Made by a program: the position numbers and the translations under genes
Notes under the pieces: model-generated
What the model was told of the DNA's origin: nothing
Databases searched by the model: none
The model's input: only the letters and a program-made list of their open reading frames with translations
Part shown: one piece after another, positions 1 to 13,057 of the stretch
Numbering within the stretch: position 1 is the stretch's first letter
Layout: the number at the start of each line of letters is the position of its first letter
Assembly (NCBI RefSeq): GCF_036711975.1
Contig: NC_091972.1
Location: 26,417,001 to 26,481,000, forward strand
Direction of reading: 5' to 3'
Length of the DNA: 64,000 nt
Source: Onthophagus taurus
Taxonomy: Eukaryota > Arthropoda > Insecta > Coleoptera > Scarabaeidae

Positions 1-3000
1 TACGCCGTTCTGAGACATGTTTGAACTTTCTATCACTTTTGGTTCCGGTAATTCTGTTGACCATATATGTGATATTCAGGCGCCAAATGACATCTTGGAG
101 CATGTTGGAGATAATAAACAAAATGGGCCCAAAACGTGATATTTTGACGTTATATGCCTTTCTGAGATATGTTTGAACTTTCTATCACTTTTGGTTCCGG
201 TAATTCTGTCGACCATATATGTGATATTCAGATGCCAAATGTCACATTAGAGCATGTTGGAGATAAAAAACAAAATGCGCCCAAAACGTGATATTATGAC
301 GTTATACGCCGTTCTGAGCCATGTTTGAACTTTCTATCACTTTTGGTTCCGGTAATTCTGTTGACCATATTTGTGATATTCAGGCGCCAAATGACAATTT
401 GGAGCATGTTGGAGATAAAAAACAATATGTGCCCAAGACGTGATATTGTGACGTTATACGCCGTTCTGAGCCATGTTTGAACTTTCTATCACTTTTGGTT
501 CCGATAATTCTGTTGACCACATTTGTGATATTCAGGGGCCAAATATCGTATTGGAGCATGTTGGAGATAAAAAACAAAATGTGCCCAAAACGTGATATTA
601 TGACGTTATACGCCGTTCTGAGACATGTTTGAACTTTCTATCACTTTTGGTTCCGATGATTCTGTTGACCATATATGTGATATTCAGGCGCCAAATGACA
701 TATTGGAGCATGTTGGAGATAAAAAACAAAATGCGCCCAAAACGTGATATTATGACATTATACGCCGTTCTGAGCCATGTTTGAACTTTCTATCACTTTT
801 GGTTCCGGTAATTCTGTTGACCATATATGTGATATTCAGGGGCCAAATGTCATCTTGGAGCATGTTGGAGATAAAAAACACAATGTGCCCAAAACTTGAT
901 ATTATGACGTTATACGCCGTTCTGAGCCATGTTTGAACTTTCTATCACTTTTGGTTCCGGTAATTCTGTTGACCATATATGTGATATTCAGGGGCCAAAT
1001 GTCATCTTGGAGCATGTTGGAGATAAAAAACAAAATGTGCCCAAAACGTGATATTATGACGTTATACGCCGTTCTGAGCCATGTCTGAACTTTCTATCAC
1101 TTTTGGTTCCGATAATTCTGTCCACCATATTTGTGATATTCGGGCGCCAAATGACATCTTGGAGCATGTTGGAGATAAAAAACAAAATGCGCCCAAAACG
1201 TGATATTATGACGTTATACGCCGTTCTGAGACATGTTTGAACTTTCTATCACTTTTGGTTCCGGTAATTCTGTCGACCATATATGTGATATTCAGGGGCC
1301 AAATATCGTATTGGAGCATGTTGGAGATAAAAAACAAAATGTGCCCAAAACGTGATATTATGACGTTATACGCCGTTCTGAGCCATGTTTGAACTTTCTA
1401 TCACTTTTGGTTCCGGTAATTCTGTTGACCATATATGTGATATTCAGGCGCCAAATGACATGTTGGAGCATGTTGGAGATAAAAAACAAAATGGGCCCAA
1501 AACGTGATATTATGACGTTATACGCCGTTCTGAGCCATGTTTGAACTTTCTATCACTTTTGGTTTCGATGATTCTGTTGACCATATTTGTGATATTCAGG
1601 GGCCAAATGTCATCTTGGAGCATGTTGGAGATAAAAAACAAAATGCGCCCAAAGCGTGATATTATGACGTTATACGCCGTTCTGAGCCATGTTTGAACTT
1701 TCTATCACTTTTGGTTCCGATGATTCTGTTGACCATATATGTGATATTCAGGCGCCAAATGACATATTGGAGCATGTTGGAGATAAAAAACAAAATGTGC
1801 CCAAAACGTGATATTATGACGTTATACGCCGTTCTGAGCCATGTTTGAACTTTCTATCACTTTTGGTTCCGATAATTCTGTTGACTATATTTGTGATATT
1901 AGGCGCCAAATGTCACATTAGAGCATGTTGGAGATAAAAAACAAAATGCGCCCAAAACGTGATATTATGACGTTATACGCCGTTCTGAGACATGTTTGAA
2001 CTTTCTATCACTTTTGGTTCCGGTAATTCTGTTGACCATATATGTGATATTCAGGCGCCAAATGACATCTTGGAGCATGTTGGAGATAAAAAACAAAATG
2101 CGCCCAAAACGTGATATTATGACGTTATACGCCGTTCTGAGCCATGTTTGAACTTTCTATCACTTTTGGTTCCGATAATTCTGTTGACCATATTTGTGAT
2201 ATTCAGGGGCCAAATATCGTATTGGAGCATGTTGGAGATAAAAAACAAAATGTGCCCAAAACGTGATATTATGACGTTATACGCCGTTCTGAGCCATGTT
2301 TGAACTTTCTATCACTTTTGGTTCCGATGATTCTGTTGACCATATATGTGATATTCAGGCGCCAAATGACATATTGGAGCATATTGGAGATAAAAAACAA
2401 AATGTGCCCAAAACGTGATATTATGACGTTATACGCCGTTCTGAGCCATGTTTGAACTTTCTATCACTTTTGGTTCCGGTAATTCTGTTGACCATACATG
2501 TGATATTCAGGGGCCAAATGTCATCTTGGAGCATGTTGGAGATAAAAAACAAAATGTGCCCAAAACGTGATATTATGACGTTATACGCCGTTCTGAGCCA
2601 TGTTTGAACTTTCTATCACTTTTGGTTCCGGTAATTCTGTTGACCATATATGTGATATTCAGGGGCCAAATGTCATCTTGGAGCATGTTGGAGATAAAAA
2701 ACAAAATGTTCCCAAAACGTGATATTATGACGTTATACGCCGTTCTGAGCCATGTTTGAACTTTCTATCACTTTTGGTTCCGGTAATTCTGTTGACCATA
2801 TATGTGATATTCAGGTGCCAAATGACATATTGGAGCATGTTGGAGACAAAAAACAAAATGCGCCCAAAACGTGATATTATGACGTTATACGCCGTTCTGA
2901 GCCATGTTTGAACTTTCCATCACTTTTGGTTCCGGTAATTCTGTTGACCATATATGTGATATTCAGGTGCCAAATGACATATTGGAGCATGTTGGAGACA

Positions 3001-4178
3001 AAAAACAAAATGCGCCCAAAACGTGATATTATGACGTTATACGCCGTTCTGAGCCATGTTTGAACTTTCCATCACTTTTGGTTCCGGTAATTCTGTTGAC
3101 CATATATGTGATATTCAGGCGCCAAATGACATATTGGAGCATGTTGGAGATAAAAAACAAAATGTGCCCAAAACGTGATATTATGACGTTACACGCCGTT
3201 CTGAGCCATGTTTGAACTTTCTATCACTTTTGGTTCCGGTAATTCTGTTGACCATATATGTGATATTCAGGCGCCAAATGACATATTGGAGCATGTTGGA
3301 GATAAAAAACACAATGTGCCCAAAACGTGATATTATGACGTTATACGCCGTTCTGAGACATGTTTGAACTTTCTATCACTTTTGGTTCCGATGATTTTGT
3401 TGACCATATATGTGATATTCAGGCGCCAAATGACATATTGGAGCATGTTGGAGATAAAAAACAAAATGTGCCCAAAACGTGATATTATGACGTTATACGC
3501 CGTTCTGAGACATGTTTGAACTTTCTATCACTTTTGGTTCCGGTAATTCTGTTGACCATATATGTGATATTCAGGGGCCAAATGTCATCTTGGAGCATGT
3601 TGGAGATAAAAAACAATATGTGCCCAAAACGTGATATTATGACGTTATACGCCGTTCTGAGCCATGTTTGAACTTTCTATCACTTTTGGTTCCGGTAATT
3701 CTGTTGACCATATATGTGATATTCAGGCGCCAAATGACATCTTGGAGCATGTTGGAGATAAAAAACAAAATGTGCCCAAAACGTGATATTATGACGTTAT
3801 ACGCCGTTCTGAGACATGTTTGAACTTTCTATCACTTTTGGCTCCGATGATTCTGTTGACCATATATGTGATATTCAGGCGCCAAATGACATATTGGAGC
3901 ATGTTGGAGATAAAAAACAAAATGCGCCCAAAACGTGATATTATGACGCTATACGCCGTTCTGAGACATGTTTGAACTTTGTATCACTTTTGGTTCCGGT
4001 AATTCTGTCGACCATATAGGTGATATTCAGATGCCAAATGTCACATTGGAGTATGTTGGAGATAAAAAACAAAATGCGCCCAAAACGTGATATTATGACG
4101 CTATACGCCGTTCTGAGACATGTTTGAACTTTGTATCACTTTTGGTTCCGGTAATTCTGTCGACCATATAGGTGATAT

Positions 4179-5439
4179 TCAGATGCCAAATGTCACATTG
4201 GAGTATGTTGGAGATAAAAAACAAAATGCCCCCAAAACGTGATATAATGACGTTATACGCCGTTCTGAGACATGTTTGAGCTTTCTATCACTTTTGGTTC
4301 CGGTAATTCTGTCGACCATATAGGTGATATTCAGATGCCAAGTGTCACATTGGAGTATGTTGGAGATAAAATACAAAATGCCCCCAAAACGTGATATAAT
4401 GACGCTATACGCCGTTCTGAGACATGTTTGAACTTTCTATCACTTTTGGTTCCGGTAATTCTGTCGACCATATAGGTGATATTCAGATGCCAAATGTCAC
4501 ATTGGAGTATGTTGGAGATAAAAAACAAAATGCGCCCAAAACGTGATATTATGACGCTATACGCCGTTCTGAGACATGTTTGAACTTTGTATCACTTTTG
4601 GTTCCGGTAATTCTGTCGACCATATAGGTGATATTCAGATGCCAAATGTCACATTGGAGTATGTTGGAGATAAAAACAAAATGCGCCCAAAACGTGATAT
4701 TATGACGCTATACGACGTTCTGAGACATGTTTGAACTTTGTATCACTTTTGGTTCCGGTAATTCTGTCGACCATATAGGTGATATTCAGATGCCAAATGT
4801 CACATTGGAGTATGTTGGAGATAAAAAACAAAATGCGCCCAAAACGTGATATTATGACGTTATACGCCGTTCTGAGACATGTTTGAACTTTCTATCACTT
4901 TTGGTTCCGGTAATTCTGTCGACCATATATGTGATATTCAGATGCCAAATGTCACATTGGAGCATGTTGGAGATAAAAAACAAAATGTGCCCAAAACGAG
5001 ATATTATGACGTTATACGCCGTTCTGAGACATGTTTGAGCTTTCTATCACTTTTGGTTCCGGTAATTCTGTCGACCATATAGGTGATATTCAGATGCCAA
5101 ATGTCACATTGAAGTATGTTGGAGATAAAAAACAAAATGCCCCCAAAACGTGATATAATGACGTTATACGCCGTTCTGAGACATGTTTGAGCTTTCTATC
5201 ACTTTTGGTTCCGGTAATTCTGTCGACCATATAGGTGATATTCAGATGCCAAGTGTCACATTGGAGTATGTTGGAGATAAAAAACAAAATGCCCCCAAAA
5301 CGTGATATAATGACGCTATACGCCGTTCTGAGACATGTTTGAACTTTCTATCACTTTTGGTTCCGGTAATTCTGTCGACCATATAGGTGATATTCAGATG
5401 CCAAATGTCACATTGGAGTATGTTGGAGATAAAAAACAA
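4179..5439 (+). repeat. six-monomer higher-order duplication in block A
   Basis: Variant pairs of monomers starting near 4179 and 4331 recur near 5090 and 5242, an offset of 911 bp (six monomers minus one base). Shared rare variants, such as the CAAGTGTCACATTGG monomer near 4339 and 5250 and runs of CCCCCAAAACG, show copying of a multi-monomer block rather than independent mutation. Confidence 0.75.
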
Positions 5440-8439
5440 AATGCGCCCAAAACGTGATATTATGACGCTATACGCCGTTCTGAGACATGTTTGAACTTTG
5501 TATCACTTTTGGTTCCGGTAATTCTGTCGACCATATAGGTGATATTCAGATGCCAAATGTCACATTGGAGTATGTTGGAGATAAAAAACAAAATGCGCCC
5601 AAAACGTGATATTATGACGTTATACGCCGTTCTGAGACATTTTTGAGCTTTCTATCACTTTTGGTTCCGGTAATTCTGTCGACCATATAGGTGATATTCG
5701 GATGCCAAATGTCACATTGGAGTATGTTGGAGATAAAAAACAAAATGCGCCCAAAACGTGATATTATGAAGTTATACGCCGTTCTGAGACATGTTTGAAC
5801 TTTCTATCACTTTTGGTTCCGGTAATTCTGTCAACCATATATGTGATATTCAGATGCCAAATGTCACATTGGAGCATGTTGGAGATAAAAAACAAAATGT
5901 GCCCAAAACGTCATATTATGACGTTATACGCCGTTCTGAGACATGTTTGAACTTTCTATCACTTTTGGTTCCGGTAATTCTGTCGACCATATATGTGATA
6001 TTCAGATGCCAAATGTCACATTGGAGCATGTTGGAGATAAAAAACAAAATGTGCCCAAAACGTCATATTATGACGTTATACGCCGTTCTGAGACATGTTT
6101 GAACTTTCTATCACTTTTGGTTCCGGTAATTCTGTCGACCATATAGGTGATATTCAGATGCCAAATGTCACATTGGAGTATGTTGGAGATAAAAAACAAA
6201 ATGCGCCCAAAACGTGATATTATGACGTTATACGCCGTTCTGAGACATGTTTGAACTTTCTATCACTTTTGGTTCCGGTAATTCTGTCGACCATATATGT
6301 GATATTCAGATGCCAAATGTCACATTGGAGCATGTTGGGGATAAAAAACAAAATGTGCCCAAAACGTCATATTATGACGTTATACGCCGTTCTGAGACAT
6401 GTTTGAGCTTTCTATCACTTTTGGTTCCGCTAATTCTGTTGACCATATTTGTGATATTCAGATGCCAAATGTCGTATTGGAGCATGTTGGAGATAAAAAA
6501 CAAAATGCGCCCAAAACGTGATATTATGACGTTATACGCCGTTCTGAGACATATTTGAACTTTCTATCACTTTTGGTTCCGGTAATTCTGTCGACCATAT
6601 AGGTGATATTCAGATGCCAAATGTCACATTGGAGTATGTTGGAGATAAAAAACAAAATGCGCCCAAAACGTGATATTATGACGTTATACGCCGTTCTGAG
6701 CCATGTTTGAACTTTCTATCACTTTTGGTTCCGCTAATTCTGTTGACCATATTTGTGATATTCAGGGGCCAAATGTCGTATTGGAGCATGTTGGAGATAA
6801 AAAACAAAATGCGCCCAAAACGTGATATTATGACGTTATACGCCGTTCTGAGACATGTTTGAGCTTTCTATCACTTTTGGTTCCGATGATTCTGTTGACC
6901 ATATTTGTGATATTCAGGGGCCAAATGTCATCTTGGAGCATGTTGGAGATAAAAACAAAATGCGCCCAAAACGTGATATTATGACGTTATACGCCGTTCT
7001 GAGACATGTTTGAACTTTCTATCACTTTTGGTTCCGGTAATTCTGTCGACCATATATGTGATATTCAGATGCCAAATGTCACATTGGAGCATGTTGGAGA
7101 TAAAAAAGAAAATGTGCCCAAAACGTCATATTATAACGTTATACGCCGTTCTGAGACATGTTTGAACTTTCTATCACTTTTGGTTCCGGTAATACTGTCG
7201 ACCATATAGGTGATATTCAGATGCCAAATGTCACATTGGAGTATGTTGAAGATAAAAAACAAAATGCGCCCAAAACGTGATATTATGACGCTATACGCCG
7301 TTCTGAGACATGTTTGAACTTTCTATCACTTTTGGTTCCGGTAATTCTGTCGACCATATAGGTGATATTCAGATGCCAAATGTCACATTGGAGTATGTTG
7401 GAGATAAAAAACAAAATGCGCCTAAAACGTGATATTATGACGCTATACGCCGTTCTGAGACATGTTTGAACTTTGTATCACTTTTGGTTCCGGTAATTCT
7501 GTCGACCATATAGGTGATATTCAGATGCCAAATGTCACATTGGAGTATGTTGGAGATAAAAAACAAAATGCGCCCAAAACGTGATATTATGACGTTATAC
7601 GCCGTTCTGAGACATGTTTGAACTTTCTATCACTTTTGGTTCCGGTAATTCTGTCGACCATATATGTGATATTCAGATGCCAAATGTCACATTGGAGCAT
7701 GTTGGAGATAAAAAACAAAATGTGCCCAAAACGTGATATTATGACGTTATACGCCGTTCTGAGACATGTTTGAACTTTCTATCACTTTTGGTTCCGGTAA
7801 TTCTGTCGACCATATAGGTGATATTCAGATGCCAAATGTCACATTGGAGTATGTTGGAGATAAAAAACAAAATGCGCCCAAAACGTGATATTATGACGTT
7901 ATACGCCGTTCTGAGACATGTTTGAGCTTTCTATCACTTTTGGTTCCGGTAATTCTGTCGACCATATAGGTGATATTCAGGTGCCAAATGTCACATTGGA
8001 GTATGTTGGAGATAAAAAACAAAATGCGCCCAAAACGTGATATTATGACGTTATACGCCGTTCTGAGCCATGTTTGAACTTTCTATCACTTTTGGTTCCG
8101 CTAATTCTGTTGACCATATTTGTGATATTCAGGGGCCAAATGTCGTATTGGAGCATGTTGGAGATAAAAAACAAAATGCGCCCAAAACGTGATATTATGA
8201 CGTTATACGCCGTTCTGAGACATGTTTGAACTTTCTATCACTTTTGGTTCCGGTAATTCTGTCAACCATGTATGTGATATTCAGATGCCAAATGTCACAT
8301 TGGAGCATGTTGGAGATAAAAAACAAAATGTGCCCAAAACGTGATATTATGACGTTATACGCCGTTCTGAGCCATGTTTGAACTTTCTATCACTTTGGTT
8401 CCGGTAATTCTGTCGACCATATAGGTGATATTCAGGCGC

Positions 8440-11310
8440 CAAATGTTATCTTGGAGCATGTTGGAGATAAGAAACAAAATGTGCCCAAAACGAGATATTA
8501 TGACGTTATACGCCGTTCTGAGACATGTTTGAGCTTTCTATCACTTTTGGTTCCGGTAATTCTGTCGACCATATAGGTGATATTCAGATGCCAAATGTCA
8601 CATTGGAGTGTGTTGGAGATAAAAAACAAAATGCCCCCAAAACGTGATATAATGACGTTATACGCCGTTCTGAGATATGTATGAGCTTTCTATCACTTTT
8701 GGTTCCGGTAATTCTGTCGACCATATAGGTGATATTCAGATGCCAAATGTCACATTGGAGTATGTTGGAGATAAAAAACAAAATGCCCCCAAAACGTGAT
8801 ATAATGACGCTATACGCCGTTCTGAGACATGTTTGAACTTTCTATCACTTTTGGTTCCGGTAATTCTGTCGACCATATAGGTGATATTCAGATGCCAAAT
8901 GTCACATTGGAGTATGTTGGAGATAAAAAACAAAATGCGCCCAAAACGTGATATTATGACGTTATACGCCGTTCTGAGACATGTTTGAACTTTCTATCAC
9001 TTTTGGTTCCGGTAATTCTGTCGACCATATATGTGATATTCAGATGCCAAATGTCACATTGGAGCATGTTGGGGATAAAAAACAAAATGTGCCCAAAACG
9101 TCATATTATGACGTTATACGCCTTTCTGAGACATGTTTGAGCTTTCTATCACTTTTGGCTCCGGTAATTCTGTCGACCATATAGGTGATATTCAGATGCC
9201 AAATGTCACATTGGAGTATGTTGGAGATAAAAAACAAAATGCGCCCAAAACGTGATATTATGACGTTATACGCCGTTCTAAGACATGTTTGAACTTTCTA
9301 TCACTTTTGGTTCCGGTAATTCTGTCGACCATATATGTGATATTCAGATGCCAAATGTCACATTGGAGCATGTTGGGGATAAAAAACAAAATGTGCCCAA
9401 AACGTCATATTATGACGTTATACGCCTTTCTGAGACATGTTTGAGCTTTCTATCACTTTTGGCTCCGGTAATTCTGTCGACCATATAGGTGATATTCAGA
9501 TGCCAAATGTCACATTGGAGTATGTTGGAGATAAAAAACAAAATGCGCCCAAAACGTGATATTATGACGTTATACGCCGTTCTGAGACATGTTTGAACTT
9601 TCTATCACTTTTGGTTCCGGTAATTCTGTCGACCATATAGGTGATATTCAGATGCCAAATGTCACATTGGAGTATGTTGGAGATAAAAAACAAAATGCGC
9701 CCAAAACGTGATATTATGACGTTATACGCCGTTCTGAGCCATGTTTGAACTTTCTATCACTTTTGGATCCGCTAATTCTGTTGACCATATTTGTGATATT
9801 CAGGGGCCAAATGTCGTATTGGAGCATGTTGGAGATAAAAACAAAATGTGCCCAAAACGTGATATTATGACGTTATACGCCGTTCTGAGCCATGTTTGAA
9901 CTTTCTATCACTTTGGTTCCGGTAATTCTGTTGACCATATAGGTGATATTCAGATGCCAAATGTCACATTGGAGTGTGTTGGAGATAAAAAACAAAATGC
10001 GCCCAAAACGTGATATTATGACGTTATACGCCGTTCTGAGACATGTTTGAACTTTCTATCACTTTTGGTTCCAGTAATTCTGTCGACCATATAGGTGATA
10101 TTCAGATGCCAAATGTCACATTGGAGTATGTTGGAGATAAAAAACAAAATGCGCCCAAAACGTGATATTATGACGTTATACGCCGTTCTGAGCCGTGTTT
10201 GAACTTTCTATCACTTTTGGTTCCGCTAATTCTGTTGACCATATTTGTGATATTCAGGGGCCAAATGTCGTATTGGAGCATGTTGGAGATAAAAAACAAA
10301 ATGCGCATAAAACGTGATATTATGACGTTATACGCCGTTCTGAGACATGTTTGAACTTTATATCACTTTTGGTTCCGGTAATTCTGTCGACCATATAGGT
10401 GATATTCAGATGCCAAATGTCACATTGGAGTATGTTGGAGATAAAAAACCAAATGCGCCCAAAACGTCATATTATGACGTTATACGCCGTTCTGAGACAT
10501 GTTTGAACTTTCTATCACTTTTGGTTCCGGTAATTCTGTCGACCATATAGGTGATATTCAGGCGCCAAATGTTATCTTGGAGCATGTTGGAGATAAAAAA
10601 CAAAATGTGCCCAAAACCAGATATTATGACGTTATACGCCGTTCTGAGACATGTTTGAGCTTTCTATCACTTTTGGTTCCGGTAATTCTGTCGACCATAT
10701 AGGTGATATTCAGATGCCAAATGTCACATTGGAGTACGTTGGAGATAAAAAACAAAATGCCCCCAAAACGTGATATAATGACGTTATACGCCGTTCTGAG
10801 ACATGTTTGAGCTTTCTATCACTTTTGGTTCCAGTAATTCTGTCGACCATATAGGTGATATTCAGATGCCAAATGTCACATTGGAGTATGTTGGAGATAA
10901 AAAACAAAATGCCCCCAAAACGTGATATAATGACGCTATACGCCGTTCTGAGACATGTTTGAACTTTCTATCACTTTTGGTTCCGGTAATTCTGTCGACC
11001 ATATAGGTGATATTCAGATGCCAAATGTCACATTGGAGTATGTTGGAGATAAAAAACAAAATGCGCCCAAAACGTGATATTATGACGTTATACGCCGTTC
11101 TGAGACATGTTTGAACTTTCTATCACTTTTGGTTCCGGTAATTCTGTCGACCATATATGTGATATTCAGATGCCAAATGTCACATTGGAGCATGTTGGGG
11201 ATAAAAAACAAAATGTGCCCAAAACGTCATATTATGACGTTATACGCCGTTCTGAGACATGTTTGAGCTTTCTATCACTTTTGGTTCCGGTAATTCTGTC
11301 GACCATATAG
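8440..11310 (+). repeat. fourteen-monomer higher-order duplication in block A
   Basis: The segment of about 740 bp from roughly 8440 to 9184 recurs at roughly 10566 to 11310, an offset of 2126 bp (14 monomers minus 2 bases). The order of diagnostic variants is preserved: a GTTATCTTGGAG monomer, then two CCCCCAAAACG monomers, then a GGGGATAAAAAAC monomer. Confidence 0.7.
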
Positions 11311-12677
11311 GTGATATTCAGGGGCCAAATGTCATCTTGGAGCATGTTGGAGATAAAAACAAAATGCGCCCAAAACGTGATATTATGACGTTATACGCCG
11401 TTCTGAGCCATGTTTGAACTTTCTATCACTTTTGGTTCCGGTAATTCTGTTGACCATATATGTGATATTCAGATGCCAAATGTCACATTGGAGCATGTTG
11501 GGGATAAAAAACAAAATGTGCCCAAAACGTCATATTATGACGTTATACGCCGTTCTGAGACATGTTTGAGCTTTCTATCACTTTTGGTTCCGGTAATTCT
11601 GTCGACCATATAGGTGATATTCAGGGGCCAAATGTCATCTTGGACCATGTTGGAGATAAAAACAAAATGCGCCCAAAACGTGATATTATGACGTTATACG
11701 CCGTTCTGAGCCATGTTTGAACTTTCTATCACTTTTGGTTCCGGTAATTCTGTTGACCATATTTGTGATATTAGGCGCCAAATGACATATTGGAGCATGT
11801 TGGAGATAAAAAACAAAATGCGCCCAAAACGTGATATTATGACGTTATACGCCGTTCTGAGCCATGTTTGAACTTTCTATCACTTTTGGTTCCGATGATT
11901 CTGTTGACCATATTTGTGATATTCAGGGGCCAAATGTCATCTTGGAGCATGTTGGAGATAAAAACAAAATGCGCCCAAAACGTGATATTATGACGTTATA
12001 CGCCGTTCTGAGACATGTTTGAACTTTCTATCACTTTTGGTTCCGGTAATTCTGTCGACCATATAGGTGATATTCAGATGCCAAATGTCACATTGGAGTA
12101 TGTTGAAGATAAAAAACAAAATGCGCCCAAAACGTGATATTATGACGCTATACGCCGTTCTGAGACATGTTTGAACTTTCTATCACTTTTGGTTCCGGTA
12201 ATTCTGTCGACCATATAGGTGATATTCAGATGCCAAATGTCACATTGGAGTATGTTGGAGATAAAAAACAAAATGCGCCCAAAACGTGATATTATGACGC
12301 TATACGCCGTTCTGAGACATGTTTGAACTTTGTATCACTTTTGGTTCCGGTAATTCTGTCGACCATATAGGTGATATTCAGATGCCAAATGTCACATTGG
12401 AGTATGTTGAAGATAAAAAACAAAATGCGCCCAAAACGTGATATTATGACGCTATACGCCGTTCTGAGACTTGTTTGAACTTTCTATCACTTTTGGTTCC
12501 GGTAATTCTGTCGACCATATAGGTGATATTCAGATGCCAAATGTCACATTGGAGTATGTTGGAGATAAAAAACAAAATGCGCCCAAAACGTGATATTATG
12601 ACGCTATACGCCGTTCTGAGACATGTTTGAACTTTGTATCACTTTTGGTTCCGATAATTCTGTTGACCATATTTGTG

Positions 12678-12682
12678 ATATT
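12678..12682. repeat. target-site duplication, 3' side of Jockey-like element
   Basis: ATATT at the end of the interrupted satellite monomer (GTGATATT). The same five bases resume on the other side of the element at 17808-17812, where the monomer continues as ATATTCAGG. Confidence 0.7.
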
Positions 12683-13057
12683 GTTACGGGGGATGGATTG
12701 CGCCGAAGAAGAAACAACAGTTGTTGAATAACGAAATAATTTATTTACAAAATATGTACAAAAAAAAACCCTCAAAGGTTTTTTTAAGACGAAAGGGGTC
12801 GTCTTCGAATTGGCGGTTGAAGTGCTGGCTTGTTGTCGCTGTTATCGTTGTCGCTGTTGTTGTCGCTTCGGAGTTCGGTTGGAATTAACCGCTGATGGTG
12901 AACGGTGAACATGACGGGCCTCTTGAGGTACCTGGAATTTCTTCCCTAACCCTCCTCATCGGACCTAAAACAAACGGAAAATATATTACAAAATTTTTCA
13001 CTAATTAATAGTGACATCGGAAGTGGAATTGGGAAGGACAGTCGGACTCCTGGATCG
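12683..13057 (-). other. 3' untranslated region of the Jockey-like element
   Basis: There is no reading frame here. Read on the minus strand it holds a run of CGACAACAACAG-like triplets (about 12820-12865), an A-rich stretch with AATAAA (about 12735-12745) and the terminus. It also contains CCATCAGCGGTTAA (minus strand, at about 12885-12898), a 14-mer found once more near the 5' end of the element. Confidence 0.7.

Larger units (their letters stand above)
1..12682 (+). repeat. 152 bp satellite array, block A
   Basis: About 83 head-to-tail monomers of 152 bp. Landmarks in each unit are TACGCCGTTCTGAG, TTTGAACTTTCTATCAC, TTTTGGTTCCG, a GTGATATTCAG box, GGAGCATGTTGGAGATAAA and CCAAAACGTGATATTATGACG. 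The first 4 kb is rich in the GGCGCCAAATGACAT variant. From about 4 kb on, monomers with CATATAGGTGATATTCAGATG and CACATTGGAG dominate, so at least two subfamilies are arranged in blocks. The unit lacks stops over long stretches on both strands, which gives spurious 65-103 codon reading frames. Because 152 is not a multiple of three, these frames cannot continue through the array. I see no gene here. Confidence 0.97.

Noticed and set aside
4179..11613. Many 65-103 codon open frames on both strands in the satellite (also in blocks C, D and E)
   Set aside because: They repeat with the 152 bp unit, change frame every monomer and are merely stop-free stretches of the repeat.
1..12682. CENP-B box in the satellite
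   Set aside because: No match to the TTCG....A..CGGG core in the consensus monomer.
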